Positions 62,848-64,000 of a stretch of 64,000 nucleotides of DNA are shown here, one piece after another. Position 1 is the first letter of the stretch. Each line of letters opens with the position of its first letter. Where the stretch lies: the NCBI RefSeq assembly GCF_001499905.1, contig NZ_LQIS01000005.1, forward strand, positions 1-64,000, in the 5' to 3' direction. Source of the stretch: Mycobacterium sp. GA-1285. GTDB lineage: Bacteria > Actinomycetota > Actinomycetes > Mycobacteriales > Mycobacteriaceae. Under the pieces are notes generated by a model. The model did no database searches, was not told where the DNA came from, and was given only the letters and a program-made list of their open reading frames with translations. Both the position numbers and the translations under genes were made by a program.

Positions 62848-64000
62848 TCACTCGTCTGACAGGAGCCCGCTCAGCTGCTTGGCGAGGTCCGACTTCTTCA
62901 CCTTGCCCGTGGCAGTGAACGGCAGCGCCTCTTTGTCTGTCACCCAAATGAACTTCGGGACTTTGTATGCCGACAGGCGGCTGCGCACATCTGCCCGCAG
63001 CGCCTCGGCATCCAGCTCCGCGTCACCGCGCGGCACCACCGCCGCCGCAACGACCGTTCCGTTCCGGCTGTCCTCCGCGCCAACGACATACGCCTCGAGG
63101 ACGCCATCACATGCCGACAGGGCCGACTCCACCTCGCCCGGTGTGACGTTGGTTCCGCCACTCGTCTTGATCAGGTCGCCCAACCGCCCGGTGAACGTGA
63201 TCCAGCCGTCGTCGTGCTGAACTCCGCAGTCGCCCGTTCGGTAGTAGCCGTCCGGCGTGAACACGTCCTCGCGTTCGCGCTTGTACAACCGCTGCATCAG
63301 CGAGTAGCCACGCACCCAGATCTCACCGTCGCCGCCCGGGGGGACAGGGTCTCCCGTCGCTGGGTCGACCAGAACATGCGACAACCCCTCGATCGAGTAT
63401 CCGCCGGTCACCGAGCGATCGGGCGGCTGTGGTGGATACGGGTCGACACCGATGTGGTTGCCGCACAGTTCGGTCATCCCCAGCGCATTTGGGCCTTGCG
63501 GCCGGCGTTCTGGGGGCACCATCGCGGGCATGCTCGTGCGCTGCACCGAGCTCAGGTCGCGCCACGCGAAGTCCGGGTGCTCGGCCAGCGACTTGCCTTG
63601 CTGTGGCCAACCCAGCGTGATGGTCGCGCGATGACGCTCGATCAACTCGAGCGCGTCGGCGGCGTCGAACGCCGGTTGGGTGATCAGTGTCGCGCCGTGG
63701 TGGATCACCGCATGGATGCCGGTGATCAGGCCGCCGACCCAGAAAAACGGCATCGCTGTGAACAACACGGTGGTGTTCGTGACGCCGTAGTCGAAGGTGA
63801 GGTTGTACGTGTGACGCACCAACGTCCCGTGGGTGTGCACAGGGCCTTTCGGGTCGCCGGTGCTTCCCGAGGTGTAGATGATCATCACGTCGTCGGCCGG
63901 CGTCACGCACGACTCGACCTCGGCCAGGAAGTCGGCGTCGTAGGTCCCGGCGGCGCTGACCCGTAGCGTTGTTGCCCACGGCCGGTCGCACTTCCCCCAC
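62848..64000 (-). CDS. Acyl-CoA ligase (AMP-forming, FadD type), 5' end cut by the window
   Basis: The visible 384 residues cover the C-terminal three quarters of an ANL-family ligase: IIYTSGSTGDPKGPVHTHG (P-loop-like AMP motif), GMTELCGNHIG, YYRTGDCGVQHDDGWITFTGR and the catalytic lysine in PFTATGKVKKSDL. Coding sequence continues in frame to base 64000 (ends ...KCDRPWATTLRVS reading inward), so the start is outside. It would activate a carboxylic acid as CoA ester, a typical first step of catabolism. FAAL features are not seen. Confidence 0.88.
   Translation of the reverse strand, partial: WGKCDRPWATTLRVSAAGTYDADFLAEVESCVTPADDVMIIYTSGSTGDPKGPVHTHGTLVRHTYNLTFDYGVTNTTVLFTAMPFFWVGGLITGIHAVIHHGATLITQPAFDAADALELIERHRATITLGWPQQGKSLAEHPDFAWRDLSSVQRTSMPAMVPPERRPQGPNALGMTELCGNHIGVDPYPPQPPDRSVTGGYSIEGLSHVLVDPATGDPVPPGGDGEIWVRGYSLMQRLYKREREDVFTPDGYYRTGDCGVQHDDGWITFTGRLGDLIKTSGGTNVTPGEVESALSACDGVLEAYVVGAEDSRNGTVVAAAVVPRGDAELDAEALRADVRSRLSAYKVPKFIWVTDKEALPFTATGKVKKSDLAKQLSGLLSDE

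Overview
The window is high-GC actinobacterial DNA and looks like the chromosome of a fast-growing mycobacterium (Mycolicibacterium / M. smegmatis-like). Gene order is the main evidence: fadE5, an Rv0245-type flavin reductase, an sdhA/B/C operon with an Rv0250c-like gene, hsp20, nirBD, a CbiX-like chelatase, a HemD-type regulator, aac(2'), two 5-oxoprolinase subunits and a FecB2-like lipoprotein follow the Rv0244c-Rv0265c order known from M. tuberculosis. GTG/TTG starts, leaderless promoter patterns and 4-bp stop/start overlaps also fit.

Region 1 (1-21.6 kb) is a trehalose-polyphleate-type glycolipid locus placed between fadE5 and the Rv0245 homologue. It holds a 3677-aa two-module polyketide synthase, divergent papA3-mmpL10-fadD23, a secreted PE-PPE-type acyltransferase and a Gap-like membrane protein. 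Both acyltransferase domains look malonyl-specific. The domain order (KS-AT-KR-ACP then KS-AT-DH-ER-KR-ACP) suits a linear acyl chain with a double bond every fourth carbon, except that module 1 has no dehydratase of its own.

Region 2 (21.7-37.4 kb) is conserved core: flavin reductase, succinate dehydrogenase 1 operon, an isocitrate-lyase-fold enzyme, Hsp20, nitrite reductase NirBD, CbiX-like chelatase and an NnaR/HemD-type regulator (siroheme and nitrite assimilation), AAC(2'), PxpB/PxpC, a YhhQ-like queuosine-precursor transporter and a Tat-exported Fe-siderophore-binding lipoprotein.

Region 3 (37.4-41.9 kb) is a co-directional signalling and redox group: a PAS-GAF-PP2C (RsbU/SpoIIE-type) phosphatase overlapping a cobalamin-binding protein that carries the Wx9EH and ExH signatures of CarH-type photoreceptors but no DNA-binding domain, followed by a MOSC protein and an SDR. 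This is the most promising uncharacterised system here.

Region 4 (42-64 kb) is accessory oxidative metabolism: an NDMA-dependent ADH/ALDH/SDR operon with a TetR regulator, an exportless periplasmic-binding-fold protein, two P450s, five divergent DapB-like dehydrogenase paralogues, several SDRs (one mycofactocin-type, two broken), a Bfd-like [2Fe-2S] protein, an AveC-family membrane protein, a VOC protein and a truncated acyl-CoA ligase. Most transcription units are short and divergent or convergent. Several starts fit leaderless promoters, and a loose GAGAAT-N4-ATTCTC motif recurs between them. The substrate of this region cannot be read from the sequence.

Three long near-perfect inverted repeats (1-89, 31380-31440, 47379-47439) sit at gene 3' ends. 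No rRNA, tRNA, CRISPR array, insertion sequence or prophage gene was seen, and no stretch over 300 bp lacks a gene.
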